From Chloroflexota bacterium (GTDB taxonomy: Bacteria > Chloroflexota > Dormibacteria > Dormibacterales > Dormibacteraceae): 48,129 nucleotides of DNA. Positions 40,290 through 48,129 of the stretch are shown piece after piece. The first letter of the stretch is position 1. Every line of letters begins with the position of its first letter. The stretch covers positions 1 to 48,129 of the forward strand of contig VBGP01000032.1 of the NCBI GenBank assembly GCA_005880795.1. Reading direction: 5' to 3'. The notes below the pieces were generated by a model that was not told the origin of the DNA, did no database searches, and saw only the letters and a list, made by a program, of their open reading frames with translations. The position numbers and the translations under genes are program-made.

Positions 40290-41282
40290 GTGCTGCGCCT
40301 GCCTCGATTCAGGTACCTGCGCCCGAAAGATGCGCGCGAGGCCGCGCGCATGGCGGCGGACCTCGGCCCGCGCGCCATGTTCGTCGCCGGAGGCACGGAT
40401 CTGTTTCCCAAGCTGAAACGCCGCCAGTTCGAGATCGACACTCTCATCGGTCTGGATTTCCTTCCGCGCTCGGTCCGCAATGGAACCGACGAGTGCGTGA
40501 TCGACGCGGGTGCCACGCTCGCCGCGGCCGCGCACGACCAGCATCTCAACATCCGCTGCGCGGGCTACGCGCAGGCGGCCGGCCTGGTCTCTTCTCCCCC
40601 GCTGCGCAACGCCGGAACCATCGGCGGCAATCTTTGCGTCGACACGCGATGCAACTACTACGACATGACGTACGAGTGGCGGAAGGCCGCCGGCTTCTGC
40701 ATCAAGAAGGACGGAGACATCTGTCTGGTCGCTCCGAGCAGCCCGCGCTGCTGGGCGTTGTCGTCATCGGACACCGCGCCGATGGCGATCGCCCTCGATG
40801 GGATGGTCAGCCTCAGCGGACCTGACGGCGAGCGCGAGCTTCCGGTCGCCGCGCTGTACCGGGACGACGGCATCCAGTACATGGCCAAGCAGCCTTCAGA
40901 GGTGGTGACCGCGCTTCGCCTGCGCGCCACCCCGCAAACCCGGAGCGCCTACGTGAAGCTGCGCCGCCGCGGATCGATCGACTTTCCGATCGCGGGCGCC
41001 GCGATTGCTCTGGTGCTCCACGGCGACGTCGTCAGCGACTGTCACATCGTCCTCTCGGCTGTCGCCTCGCATCCGCTCGAGGCCCGAGCCGCTGAAGAAT
41101 TCCTGAAAGGCCGGCCCCTGGAACCGGAGGCGATCCGGCAGGCTGCCGAGCTCGCGGCCAAGCCCGCCAAGCCGCTCGACAACGCCGACCTGAGCCACTT
41201 CTGGCGCAAGCGAATGGTCCGGGTCGTGGTCGAGCAGGCGCTGCGGCAAGTAAGCGACCAGCAGGCGGGGCTCGGTGGTTAA
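40290..41282 (+). CDS. hcrB: FAD/[4Fe-4S] subunit, 4-hydroxybenzoyl-CoA reductase-like (HcrB)
   Basis: 330 residues starting at a GTG directly after the hcrA TGA. The FAD domain is shown by MFVAGGTDLFPKLKRRQ near 30-46 and RNAGTIGGNLC near 106-116. An insertion at about 116-160 holds Cys121, Cys137, Cys145 and Cys154 (spacings x15, x7, x8) in DTRCNYY, AGFCIKK, GDICLVA and SPRCWA. This is the loop that binds an additional [4Fe-4S] cluster in 4-hydroxybenzoyl-CoA reductase beta subunits and is absent from CO dehydrogenase and xanthine dehydrogenase. A C-terminal CO_deh_flav_C domain follows. It sets the family assignment for the operon. Confidence 0.93.
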   Translation: MLRLPRFRYLRPKDAREAARMAADLGPRAMFVAGGTDLFPKLKRRQFEIDTLIGLDFLPRSVRNGTDECVIDAGATLAAAAHDQHLNIRCAGYAQAAGLVSSPPLRNAGTIGGNLCVDTRCNYYDMTYEWRKAAGFCIKKDGDICLVAPSSPRCWALSSSDTAPMAIALDGMVSLSGPDGERELPVAALYRDDGIQYMAKQPSEVVTALRLRATPQTRSAYVKLRRRGSIDFPIAGAAIALVLHGDVVSDCHIVLSAVASHPLEARAAEEFLKGRPLEPEAIRQAAELAAKPAKPLDNADLSHFWRKRMVRVVVEQALRQVSDQQAGLGG

Positions 41283-41303
41283 GCTTTCAGGTCGGTACAT
41301 CCG

Positions 41304-41474
41304 GTGACTCATCATCTGTTCATCCAAAAGGGCCAGGGAATGGTTGAGTACGCGCTCATCCTCGCCCTGATCGCGCTCATCGTGATCATCGCGCTGATCA
41401 CGACGGGCAATCAGCTCCTGAACGTTTACTCGAACATCACCGCCACGATGTGCAGCTACCACGTGGGGTGTTGA
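41304..41474 (+). CDS. Flp-type pilin, copy 1
   Basis: 56 residues from GTG 41304. Short leader VTHHLFIQKG, then mature start QGMVEYALILALIALIVIIALITTG. Gly(-1) and Glu(+5) fit the prepilin-peptidase site of Flp pilins, with one long hydrophobic helix. The C-terminus LNVYSNITATMCSYHVGC carries two Cys five residues apart. It lies 21 bp after hcrB and overlaps the second copy by 7 bp. Flp pilins build tight-adherence pili when a Tad machine is present; none is in this window. Too short to be found by size-limited gene searches, but the near-identical downstream copy supports it. Confidence 0.8.
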   Translation: MTHHLFIQKGQGMVEYALILALIALIVIIALITTGNQLLNVYSNITATMCSYHVGC

Positions 41475-41641
41475 GCCGCCTTCCGTCTGAACAATCCGCC
41501 CAGGGCATGGTCGAGTTCGCCTTGATCCTTGCGCTGGTGGCGCTCGTCGTGATCGTCGCGCTGCTGCTGACGGGCGCCCAGGTGATGAATCTCTACTCGA
41601 ACATCACGGCCACGATGTGCAGCTACCACGTGGGGTGCTAG
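41468..41641 (+). CDS. Flp-type pilin, copy 2
   Basis: 57 residues from GTG 41468 (TTG at 41471 is an alternative). Leader V-L-S-R-L-P-S-E-Q-S-A, then QGMVEFALILALVALVVIVALLLTG: the same Glu(+5) but Ala in place of Gly at -1. The last 14 residues (SNITATMCSYHVGC) are identical to copy 1 and the DNA there differs at only two or three bases, so the pair arose by recent tandem duplication or is kept similar by conversion. Its stop is 4 bp from the convergent aldolase gene's end. Confidence 0.85.
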   Translation: MLSRLPSEQSAQGMVEFALILALVALVVIVALLLTGAQVMNLYSNITATMCSYHVGC

Positions 41642-41645
41642 CGGT

Positions 41646-42287
41646 CTAGTCGCCGCCCGCCTGGGCCGCCGCCCTCGCGGCCCGCTCCGCGTTTTGCCTG
41701 ATCCGACCGAAGTCTTTCTGCGCGAGCGCCTCTTCGGGAAAGAGTGAGCCGCTCAATCCCACGACCTTGACCCCGAGCCGAAGGTACGCGCCGATGTCAT
41801 CGATCGGCACGCCGCCGGACACCCAGAACGGGACCCCGCCAAGCGGACCGTTCAGCGCCTCGATGTAGCGCGGCCCGCCAACGGGGGTGATGGGAAAGAT
41901 CTTCACCAGCGTGGCGCCGGAGAGGCGGGCCTGGTAGATCTCGGTCGGGGTGAGCGCCCCGAGCACGCACAGGATGTCCTCCTCGCGGCAGGCATCGGCA
42001 ACCTCCGGCAAAACGACCGGTGTGACGACGAACGATGCCCCGGCATCTTTCGCTTCCCGCACGGCGCCTGGATCCCAGACCGTCCCAACGCCGACCGGGT
42101 AACGGCCCATGGTGGTGGCGATCAATCCGCGGATCATCTCGAAGCACGAAGGGACGGTCTTGGTCACCTCGATCGTCATGACGCCACCTTCCATGGCTGA
42201 AAGACAGGCCTGGAAGCCAGCTTCGGCGTTGTTCGTGCGAAGCACGCCGCAGACACGGTTGGGGAAAACTTCGGCGACGGTCCGCAT
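41646..42287 (-). CDS. eda: KDPG/KHG-type aldolase (Eda family)
   Basis: 213 residues, class I aldolase of the Entner-Doudoroff/4-hydroxy-2-oxoglutarate type. The catalytic Glu40 lies in MTIEVTKT and the Schiff-base Lys129 in TLVKIFPIT, with GVGTVWDPGAVREAKDAGASFVVTP and WVSGGVPIDDIGAYLRLG forming the rest of the barrel. Family members usually have PTGG where this has VSGG, and Arg in place of Lys43, so it is a divergent member and could act on another 2-oxo-3-deoxy acid. It would split the substrate to pyruvate and an aldehyde. The ATG at 42287 is used; the gene is convergent with the pilins. Confidence 0.9.
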   Translation of the reverse strand: MRTVAEVFPNRVCGVLRTNNAEAGFQACLSAMEGGVMTIEVTKTVPSCFEMIRGLIATTMGRYPVGVGTVWDPGAVREAKDAGASFVVTPVVLPEVADACREEDILCVLGALTPTEIYQARLSGATLVKIFPITPVGGPRYIEALNGPLGGVPFWVSGGVPIDDIGAYLRLGVKVVGLSGSLFPEEALAQKDFGRIRQNAERAARAAAQAGGD

Positions 42288-42337
42288 CGACCTTGAGAGT
42301 AGTCGAAGGCGCGAGGCCCCAACTACGATGCGCGGCG

Positions 42338-42802
42338 ATGGCGGACGAACAGTTGGAGCTCCGGCCGAACTGGTCGGTGGTCGCCATTCTTTTTTTCTCC
42401 AGCGCGATGTGCCTTCTGATCGCCGTGACCACCTTGCTCACCTCCATGGCCACGCAGGGCGCATGGCTCGTGGCGTCGGCCGCCGGTCTGCTCGGCTTTC
42501 TCGGACTGGTTATCGCGGTACGGATACGGCTGATCCTCACGCCCGATGGGTTTCGCTACCGCGTCGTGTGGAAGGGCCGGTTCGTGCCATGGAACGAGGT
42601 TCGACGCTTCGAACCCGACGTTCCACCGCTTGGCGTTTACTGGCTGCCGGTAGATCGTCCGCCCATGCCTGAGTCTCCCTCGCAGTGGTGGGTCGCAATG
42701 TCGGCCGCCCAGGCGAGGCACATCCCGCTGTTTGGCGCCTCCAGGAAACGAATGGTCGAGACCCTCAATTCCTGGCTGGAAGGGCAACGCCTGACCCCAT
42801 AG
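42338..42802 (+). CDS. PH-domain-like membrane protein
   Basis: 154 residues from the ATG at 42338. Two hydrophobic helices (WSVVAILFFSSAMCLLIAVTTLL, AWLVASAAGLLGFLGLVIAV) are followed by a soluble half with the signature RLILTPDGFRYRVVWKGRFVPWNEVRRFEP, a bacterial PH (bPH) pattern: L-T-x-D-G-x-R and the W-x-E-V tryptophan. It ends in a Trp-rich helix (PSQWWVAM, LNSWLEG). Such proteins are membrane-anchored, function unknown. A longer frame to 42293 exists. No Shine-Dalgarno is clear. It is divergent from the aldolase gene, and 33 bp lie between its stop and the next gene, which is co-directional. Confidence 0.75.
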   Translation: MADEQLELRPNWSVVAILFFSSAMCLLIAVTTLLTSMATQGAWLVASAAGLLGFLGLVIAVRIRLILTPDGFRYRVVWKGRFVPWNEVRRFEPDVPPLGVYWLPVDRPPMPESPSQWWVAMSAAQARHIPLFGASRKRMVETLNSWLEGQRLTP

Positions 42803-42816
42803 CAATCTCGGGCCTG

Positions 42817-42834
42817 CGTATGCTGGTACATACG
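42817..42834. promoter_or_regulatory. Dyad CGTATG-N6-CATACG overlapping the TetR promoter
   Basis: Perfect 6+6 dyad with a 6-bp centre, ending 1 bp before the TetR ATG at 42836. Its left arm provides a TATGCT hexamer (42819-42824) that could be the -10 for a leaderless message. A TetR repressor binding here would block its own promoter and the coupled downstream genes. Confidence 0.55.
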
Positions 42835-42835
42835 T

Positions 42836-43438
42836 ATGACCGGGGCCACCGCCACTGAGAGCACCCGCGATCAGATCATCCATGCGGCGGCCGACTCCCT
42901 CCTCGAAAACGGCTATTCCGGCACGAGCGTCCGCTCCATTGCATCCAAGGCCGGCGTCGCGATCGGCAACCTCCAGTACTGGTTCCCCACCAAGTCCGAG
43001 CTGCTCGTCGAGGCCTGGCGCTACCTCACCGCCAAATCGGTGGAGGAGCTGCGCCGGACGCTGAACCAGCTCACCGACCCGCTCGAGGTCCTGGAGGTCG
43101 GGGTCGAATCGCTTTGGGACTCACTACGGCGCCTCGGTGACGTCCAGCTGGCCGCGTTCGACCTCCTGGTCCAGGCCCCGCGGACCGAGCGCCTGCGGGC
43201 CTATCTTCCCGAGCTGTTCACCAGGTACCGCGAGGTGATCCAGGAGCAGCTCGACCGGCTCGAGGAGGACGGCCGGATTCGCCTGACGGTCCCGCGTGAC
43301 GTGCTCGTCCCGCTGGTCCTCAACACGGTTCTGGGCTTTGGCCTGTACTACGTCGTGACGCGCGACGACGAGTCGTGCCTGCGCGCCCTGTCCGCCTTCC
43401 GCCAGCTGGCCGGAAGCGTCATCGAGGCCGTGGAATGA
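42836..43438 (+). CDS. TetR family transcriptional regulator
   Basis: 200 residues. The N-terminal DNA-binding domain is clear: RDQIIHAAADSLLENGYSGTSVRSIASKAGVAIGNLQYWFPTKSELLVEAW. The remaining 145 residues are the helical ligand-binding region, ending FGLYYVVTRDDESCLRALSAFRQLAGSVIEAVE. ATG at 42836, no Shine-Dalgarno, probably leaderless. The stop overlaps the next gene (ATGA), so it heads an operon with a small prenyl-synthase-like protein and a YjbQ-prenyl synthase fusion. The dyad at 42817-42834 is the likely autoregulatory site. Ligand unknown. Confidence 0.92.
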   Translation: MTGATATESTRDQIIHAAADSLLENGYSGTSVRSIASKAGVAIGNLQYWFPTKSELLVEAWRYLTAKSVEELRRTLNQLTDPLEVLEVGVESLWDSLRRLGDVQLAAFDLLVQAPRTERLRAYLPELFTRYREVIQEQLDRLEEDGRIRLTVPRDVLVPLVLNTVLGFGLYYVVTRDDESCLRALSAFRQLAGSVIEAVE

Positions 43439-43818
43439 CAGCCCAGGTTCTCGACCGTGAGCTCGACCGGCTCGAAGGCCTGTGGTCAGACGGCCTGTCA
43501 GATGCCTACCGCGCGTACCTGGAATCGGTACACCGGTTCGAGCCCGACGCGCGGCCCAAGCTGGCGCTGGCGGCTGCGCTCATCGAGGTGGGGACCCGGC
43601 TGCAGGGGCTCGGGGGGCGTGCCGCACCGCCGACGACGCTTTTGATGGGTGACCTCTGCCTGGCCCGCGGCTCGCGGCTGCTCGCCGACAACGCGCCGCT
43701 CGCGGTCCAGGTGGCCTTCGCCCGCGCGATCGAGTCGATCGCGTCAGCGGCCGCGTCCTCGAGCGCCGCGCCCCCGACCCGGCTGCTTCTTCAACAATCC
43801 CTCGGGGCCACCCGGTGA
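43435..43818 (+). CDS. Small helical protein, possible prenyl synthase small subunit
   Basis: 127 residues from the ATG at 43435 (overlapping the TetR stop). It is all-helical. The central part TTLLMGDLCLARGSRLLADNAPLAVQVAFARAIESIA resembles the GDYL-x-ARA-x-x-LL and V-x-x-x-FA-x-AI-x-x-I helices of trans-prenyl synthases and the small component (HepS type) of heterodimeric heptaprenyl diphosphate synthases. No DDxxD motif is present, so it cannot itself be the enzyme. It is coupled by GTGA to a gene for a synthase with both DDxxD motifs. A chain-length-setting partner is the best guess; homology by eye is weak. Confidence 0.7.
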   Translation: MTAQVLDRELDRLEGLWSDGLSDAYRAYLESVHRFEPDARPKLALAAALIEVGTRLQGLGGRAAPPTTLLMGDLCLARGSRLLADNAPLAVQVAFARAIESIASAAASSSAAPPTRLLLQQSLGATR

Positions 43819-45197
43819 GCGCCGCGCGGCTGGAGTTTGCAACCTCCCGTTCCACCGAGTTCGTCGACCTCACCGCGCGGATCCGCGACGAGGTCGGCCG
43901 GGCCGGGCTTCGCAACGGCCGCGTCCATCTCCAGTCCCTTCACACGACGGTCGGGCTCGCCGTCAACGAGAACGAACCGTTGTTGCTGCGTGACTTCCAG
44001 GGCATGCTCGAGCGAATCGCACCCGCCGGCGCCGGCTACGAGCACGACGACTTCACGCGCCGCATCGACATCGCGCTCGACGAGCCGGTCAACGGGCACG
44101 CGCACTGCCGCCAGCTCCTCCTGAGCGCGTTTCTCACGCTGCTCGTCGAAGACGGTGAGCTGGTGATGGGACGCTGGCAATCCGTTTTCGCGGTAGAGCT
44201 GGACGGCCCGCGGCGGAGGCAGCTCGCGATGCAGCTCGACGGCGACTTTGTCCGGCGACATGCCACCGAGATGCCGGATTCGCTCGTCGAGGTCGAGCTC
44301 GCGCGCCAGCTGATGGTCGACCCCGAGCCGGTGGCGGCGCCGATGCGCCGGCTCGTCGAGGCGGGCGGAAAGCGCCTGCGCCCGAGGCTGGTCCAGCTGA
44401 CGGCCGGCATCGGCCCCCGCAGCGACCCGCTTCGTGCCGCCGAGCTGGCGGCGGCGGTCGAGCTGCTGCACAACGCCACCCTCATCCATGACGACTACGT
44501 CGACGAGAGCACGCACCGCCGAGGAAGGCCGACGGTGGCGGCCGCCGAAGGCCCGGAGCGCGCGATCGCTGTGGGCGACTACTACTTCGCCAAGGCGACG
44601 CGGCTCATCGCCGAGATGGGGAACCCCGCCGTGACGTCAGCGGTCGCCGAAGCGCTCGAGGCCATCTGCGCCTCGCAGATCGATGACGTGGCGTTGCGCG
44701 GGACCTATCCCGGCGACCGGGACTCTTACCTGCGCGTGGTGCGTGGCAAGACGGCTTCGCTGTTCGCCGCGGCCTGCGCTTCCGGCGCGCTGCTTTCGGA
44801 GGCGGCTCCCGACGTGGTGGGAGCGCTGCGCCGGTACGGCGACCTGCTCGGCACCGCTTTCCAGATGGCCGACGACATGGTCGACTTCAGCCCGAGCTCG
44901 GGTAAGCCAGTTGGCCTCGACATCCGGCAGCGTGTGCTGTCGCTGCCGCTCATCTACGCCGCCGACGACCGAGTCGTCGGGCCCGAGGTCAGGAAGCTGC
45001 TCGCGGGCACGCTCGGCGACGCGGAGGTCGGGCGAGTGGCCGAGCTGGTCACGACAAGCGATGCGCTTCCAAGGGTCCGCCGCGAAGCACAGGCGCTTGT
45101 CGAAGATGCGGTGAGGCAGATCGAGAACGTGGAGCTCGACGGTTTGCGGCCGGTTCTCGTCGGCCTCGCGCGCTCCGCGGTCGACCGAAGCTCCTAA
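43815..45197 (+). CDS. Fusion of YjbQ (UPF0047) and polyprenyl diphosphate synthase
   Basis: 460 residues in one uninterrupted frame. Residues 1-140 are a complete YjbQ domain: TEFVDLTARI, VHLQSLHTTVGLAVNENEPLLLRDF, YEHDDFTRR, NGHAHCRQLLL, GRWQSVFAVELDGPRRRQL; YjbQ is assigned thiamine-phosphate synthase activity in Escherichia coli. Residues 155-460 are a trans-isoprenyl diphosphate synthase: VEAGGKRLRPRLVQL, first Asp motif LIHDDYVDESTHRRGRPT, GDYYFAKATRLIAE, VRGKTASLFAAACASGA, second Asp motif FQMADDMVDF, GKPVGLDIRQ. Both catalytic sites look intact. GTG at 43815 overlaps the previous stop. Convergent with menG, which shares the quinone theme. No fusion of this pair is known to me. Confidence 0.9.
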   Translation: MSAARLEFATSRSTEFVDLTARIRDEVGRAGLRNGRVHLQSLHTTVGLAVNENEPLLLRDFQGMLERIAPAGAGYEHDDFTRRIDIALDEPVNGHAHCRQLLLSAFLTLLVEDGELVMGRWQSVFAVELDGPRRRQLAMQLDGDFVRRHATEMPDSLVEVELARQLMVDPEPVAAPMRRLVEAGGKRLRPRLVQLTAGIGPRSDPLRAAELAAAVELLHNATLIHDDYVDESTHRRGRPTVAAAEGPERAIAVGDYYFAKATRLIAEMGNPAVTSAVAEALEAICASQIDDVALRGTYPGDRDSYLRVVRGKTASLFAAACASGALLSEAAPDVVGALRRYGDLLGTAFQMADDMVDFSPSSGKPVGLDIRQRVLSLPLIYAADDRVVGPEVRKLLAGTLGDAEVGRVAELVTTSDALPRVRREAQALVEDAVRQIENVELDGLRPVLVGLARSAVDRSS

Positions 45198-45876
45198 GCC
45201 CGGCCCGAGAGGATCCCGACCGTGCCCATGCCCAGCCCGTGGAAGCGAACGTCGGACCAACCGGCCTCGGCAGCCATCACGCCCAGCTCGCCTGGAGTGC
45301 GATACGAGTCGACCGTGTCGCTCAGGTATCGATAGGCTGACGGCTGGCCGGAGATGACGCCACCGATCGCTGGAAGCAGCGTGCGCAGGTAGACCCGGTA
45401 GGCCGAGCCGACCAGGCCGTCGGGCGGACGCACGAACTCCAGGACCACCGCGCGGCCTGGTGGTCTGACCACGCGCAGCATCTCGCGGAGCCCGCGAATC
45501 GGGTCGGCGAGGTTGCGCAGCCCGAATGCGATGGTGGCCGCGTCGAAACTTGTGTCGGCGAAGGGCAGGTTGAGCGCGTCTCCTTCGATGAATTCCAGCC
45601 CGGGGTGATCTCGCCGTGCGATGTCGAGCATTCCCGCGCTGAAATCGAGCCCGACGACCCGCCCGTCCGGGCCGGCAAGCCTCGCCAGCTCCGCAGTCAG
45701 CTTGCCCGAGCCGCAAGCGACGTCGAGGGCAGACCCGCCACGCTGGAGGTTGGTCTCGCGCGCCGCGCGGCGTCTCCAGCCCGCGTCAGTTCCAATCGAC
45801 AGCACGGTGTTGACCGTGTCGTAGCGCCGTGCGATCCGGTCGAACATCGACCGCACGGCCGCCGGGTCCCGTTCGC

Positions 45877-47076
<1,200 letters not shown>

Positions 47077-47079
47077 TTC

Positions 47080-47131
47080 ACCTCCCCGCTCGCCGGGGAG
47101 GTCGGCGGCCTAGCCGCCGGGTGGGGAGGTT
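47080..47131. repeat. GC-rich hairpin repeat copy 5
   Basis: CCTCCCC-GCTCGCC-GGGGAGG, then GGCGGCCTAGCCGCC and GGGTGGGGAGG: same double-hairpin plan as the copies at 8877 and 26998. It fills the gap between the paaG-like gene and the thiolase gene, where it may affect read-through. Confidence 0.75.
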
Positions 47132-47937
47132 CAACCTTGCTTTGCGGAGCGCCGGGAAAGAAATGCCTGAACCCCCTCCGCAAACTCCGCGCTCGCCGCC
47201 TGCGCCTCCTGGAGATACGACTCGAACTCCAGCGCCTGCTCGAAAGTCGACTCCAGCGCCTGGTTGACCGCCCGCTTGGCGCCCGCCATCGCATTGCGAG
47301 GCTGGGACGCAAGGTGATTGGCCAGCTCGCGCACCTCCTCCTCCAGGCGCTCGGCCGGAACGATGCGGTTGATCACTCCGAGTCGGTGCGCATCGGCGGC
47401 CTGGAGAGGCTTGCCCGAGAAGAACATCTCGTAGGCGATACCGGTCCCGGCGAGCCGCGGCAGCAGCCAGCTCACGCCGCCATCGGGCGCCAGGCCGATG
47501 TTCACGAACGCCTCCAGCAAGTACGAATCGGGGGTGCCGATCCTGATGTCGCACGCGAGCGCAAAGCTCGCCCCGATGCCGACGGCCGGACCGTTCATCG
47601 CTGCGATCACGGGTTTGGGCATCGTGCGCAGCCTGACCAGCATCGGCATGTACTCGTTGCGCAGGACGTTGCCGACGTCCTCGGGCGTCCTCATCCCCGC
47701 ACCGTGCACCATCTCGGTCACGTCGGCCCCGGATGAAAAGGCGCGGCCGGAACCGGTGAGGACGACCACTCGGACAGCGTCGTCGCGCTCGGCCTGCTTG
47801 ATCGCGTCGCCGAGCTGCTGGCGGGTGATCGCGCCGATCGCGTTCATCTTCTCCGGCCGGTTGAACCGAATCAACGCGACGCCATCGTGAGTGTGGACCT
47901 GAATGTGCTGTTCGACTTCGGTTGCCACTTCTTTCAT
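47131..47937 (-). CDS. Crotonase lacking hydratase Glu, PaaG-like isomerase
   Basis: 268 residues. The oxyanion-hole loops [10 protein letters not shown] and [20 protein letters not shown] are present, but the two hydratase glutamates are not: Ser replaces the first (GIGASFAL) and the second position is in [16 protein letters not shown], where an Asp lies as in the PaaG isomerase family (IPDCGGTWLLPR). It should therefore isomerise or otherwise convert an enoyl-CoA rather than hydrate it. The ATG at 47937 overlaps the stop of the upstream crotonase (ATGA); the thiolase follows. The trio looks like a phenylacetate or beta-oxidation cassette. Confidence 0.9.
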   Translation of the reverse strand: MKEVATEVEQHIQVHTHDGVALIRFNRPEKMNAIGAITRQQLGDAIKQAERDDAVRVVVLTGSGRAFSSGADVTEMVHGAGMRTPEDVGNVLRNEYMPMLVRLRTMPKPVIAAMNGPAVGIGASFALACDIRIGTPDSYLLEAFVNIGLAPDGGVSWLLPRLAGTGIAYEMFFSGKPLQAADAHRLGVINRIVPAERLEEEVRELANHLASQPRNAMAGAKRAVNQALESTFEQALEFESYLQEAQAASAEFAEGVQAFLSRRSAKQG

Positions 47938-48129
47938 CTTCCTTTGAATACGCCCTTCCGTTTCTCGAGGAACGCGTGCATCCCTTCCTTCTGGTCCTCG
48001 GTCGCAAACAAAAAGTAGAAGCTCTTGCGTTCTGAGGCGAGACCTTCGGTGAGCGGGGAGTCGAACGCCTTGAGCACCGCCTCTTTCGCCATGCGCGCGG
48101 CCAGAGGCGGCTTCTCGGCGATCTGTCGC
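47934..48129 (-). CDS. Partial enoyl-CoA hydratase (C-terminal part), PaaF-like
   Basis: Only the last 64 codons are in the window; the gene enters from the right edge. The visible part, [21 protein letters not shown], then [31 protein letters not shown], is the standard C-terminal trimerisation helix and tail of crotonases such as PaaF and short-chain enoyl-CoA hydratases. The catalytic loops are outside the window. It is coupled to the paaG-like gene by an ATGA overlap. Confidence 0.88.
   Translation of the reverse strand, partial: RQIAEKPPLAARMAKEAVLKAFDSPLTEGLASERKSFYFLFATEDQKEGMHAFLEKRKGVFKGR

Noticed and set aside
38310-40544. Long open frames antisense to hcrA and hcrB
   Set aside because: They mirror the codon structure of real genes on the plus strand and show no domain.
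37471-41282. Carbon monoxide dehydrogenase (CoxSLM) assignment
   Set aside because: The large subunit lacks the Cox active-site cysteine loop, and the FAD subunit carries the 4Fe-4S insertion typical of 4-hydroxybenzoyl-CoA reductase.

Overview
This is a GC-rich, gene-dense bacterial chromosome segment with overlapping stops and starts (ATGA, GTGA), many GTG/TTG starts, and many genes whose -10-like hexamer lies only 6-13 nt before the start codon, which suggests frequent leaderless transcription. The gene content (UvrABC, PolA without proofreading residues, MacB-like ABC exporter, DUF4190 and DUF4232 proteins, Flp-type pilins, crotonases, CoA-transferases, MenG) fits a heterotrophic soil-type Chloroflexota, Dormibacterota or actinobacterium-like lineage. 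This placement is an inference from gene style only. No rRNA, tRNA, CRISPR array, transposase or phage gene was recognised, and no gene-free stretch exceeds 300 bases.

Region 1 (1-21 kb) is dominated by DNA repair on the minus strand: uvrC, uvrA, uvrB, mutM and polA, so the whole nucleotide-excision core plus a base-excision glycosylase and the repair polymerase lie within 21 kb. Interspersed are two small DUF4190-type membrane proteins, an M48 protease and an MFS transporter, two hotdog thioesterases divergent from a 3-TM protein and a TetR regulator, moeA coupled to a MacB-like ABC transporter, cutA and a PAP2 phosphatase. The intervals upstream of uvrB and of mutM each carry two related dyads exactly 42 bp apart.

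Region 2 (21-33 kb) is housekeeping and accessory: a bifunctional nuclease-family protein, MgtC-like and DegV genes, an MBL hydrolase, an SCP2-like protein, lipoproteins, a DksA/TraR-type zinc-finger protein, a GT39-like glycosyltransferase, an aldehyde dehydrogenase, two coupled methyltransferases, an enoyl-CoA hydratase and rsgA, the last preceded by a 20-codon ORF with a perfect Shine-Dalgarno and a hairpin.

Region 3 (33-48 kb) is rich in CoA-ester and redox metabolism: a two-subunit CoA-transferase, aroC, a HAD protein overlapping a three-gene molybdenum hydroxylase operon that matches 4-hydroxybenzoyl-CoA reductase (including the cysteine loop for the extra [4Fe-4S] cluster), tandem Flp pilins, an Eda-type aldolase, and an operon of TetR, a small prenyl-synthase-like subunit and a YjbQ-polyprenyl synthase fusion. 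Convergent to that operon run a paaF-like, paaG-like and thiolase gene set and a menG-type methyltransferase. The prenyl synthase and MenG fit quinone biosynthesis; the crotonases, thiolase and CoA-transferase fit aromatic or fatty acid breakdown; MoeA could supply cofactor for the molybdenum enzyme.

GC-rich hairpin repeats (CCTCCCC/GGGGAGG type) occur at five places. One is translated inside MoeA and one forms the N-terminus of a thioesterase.
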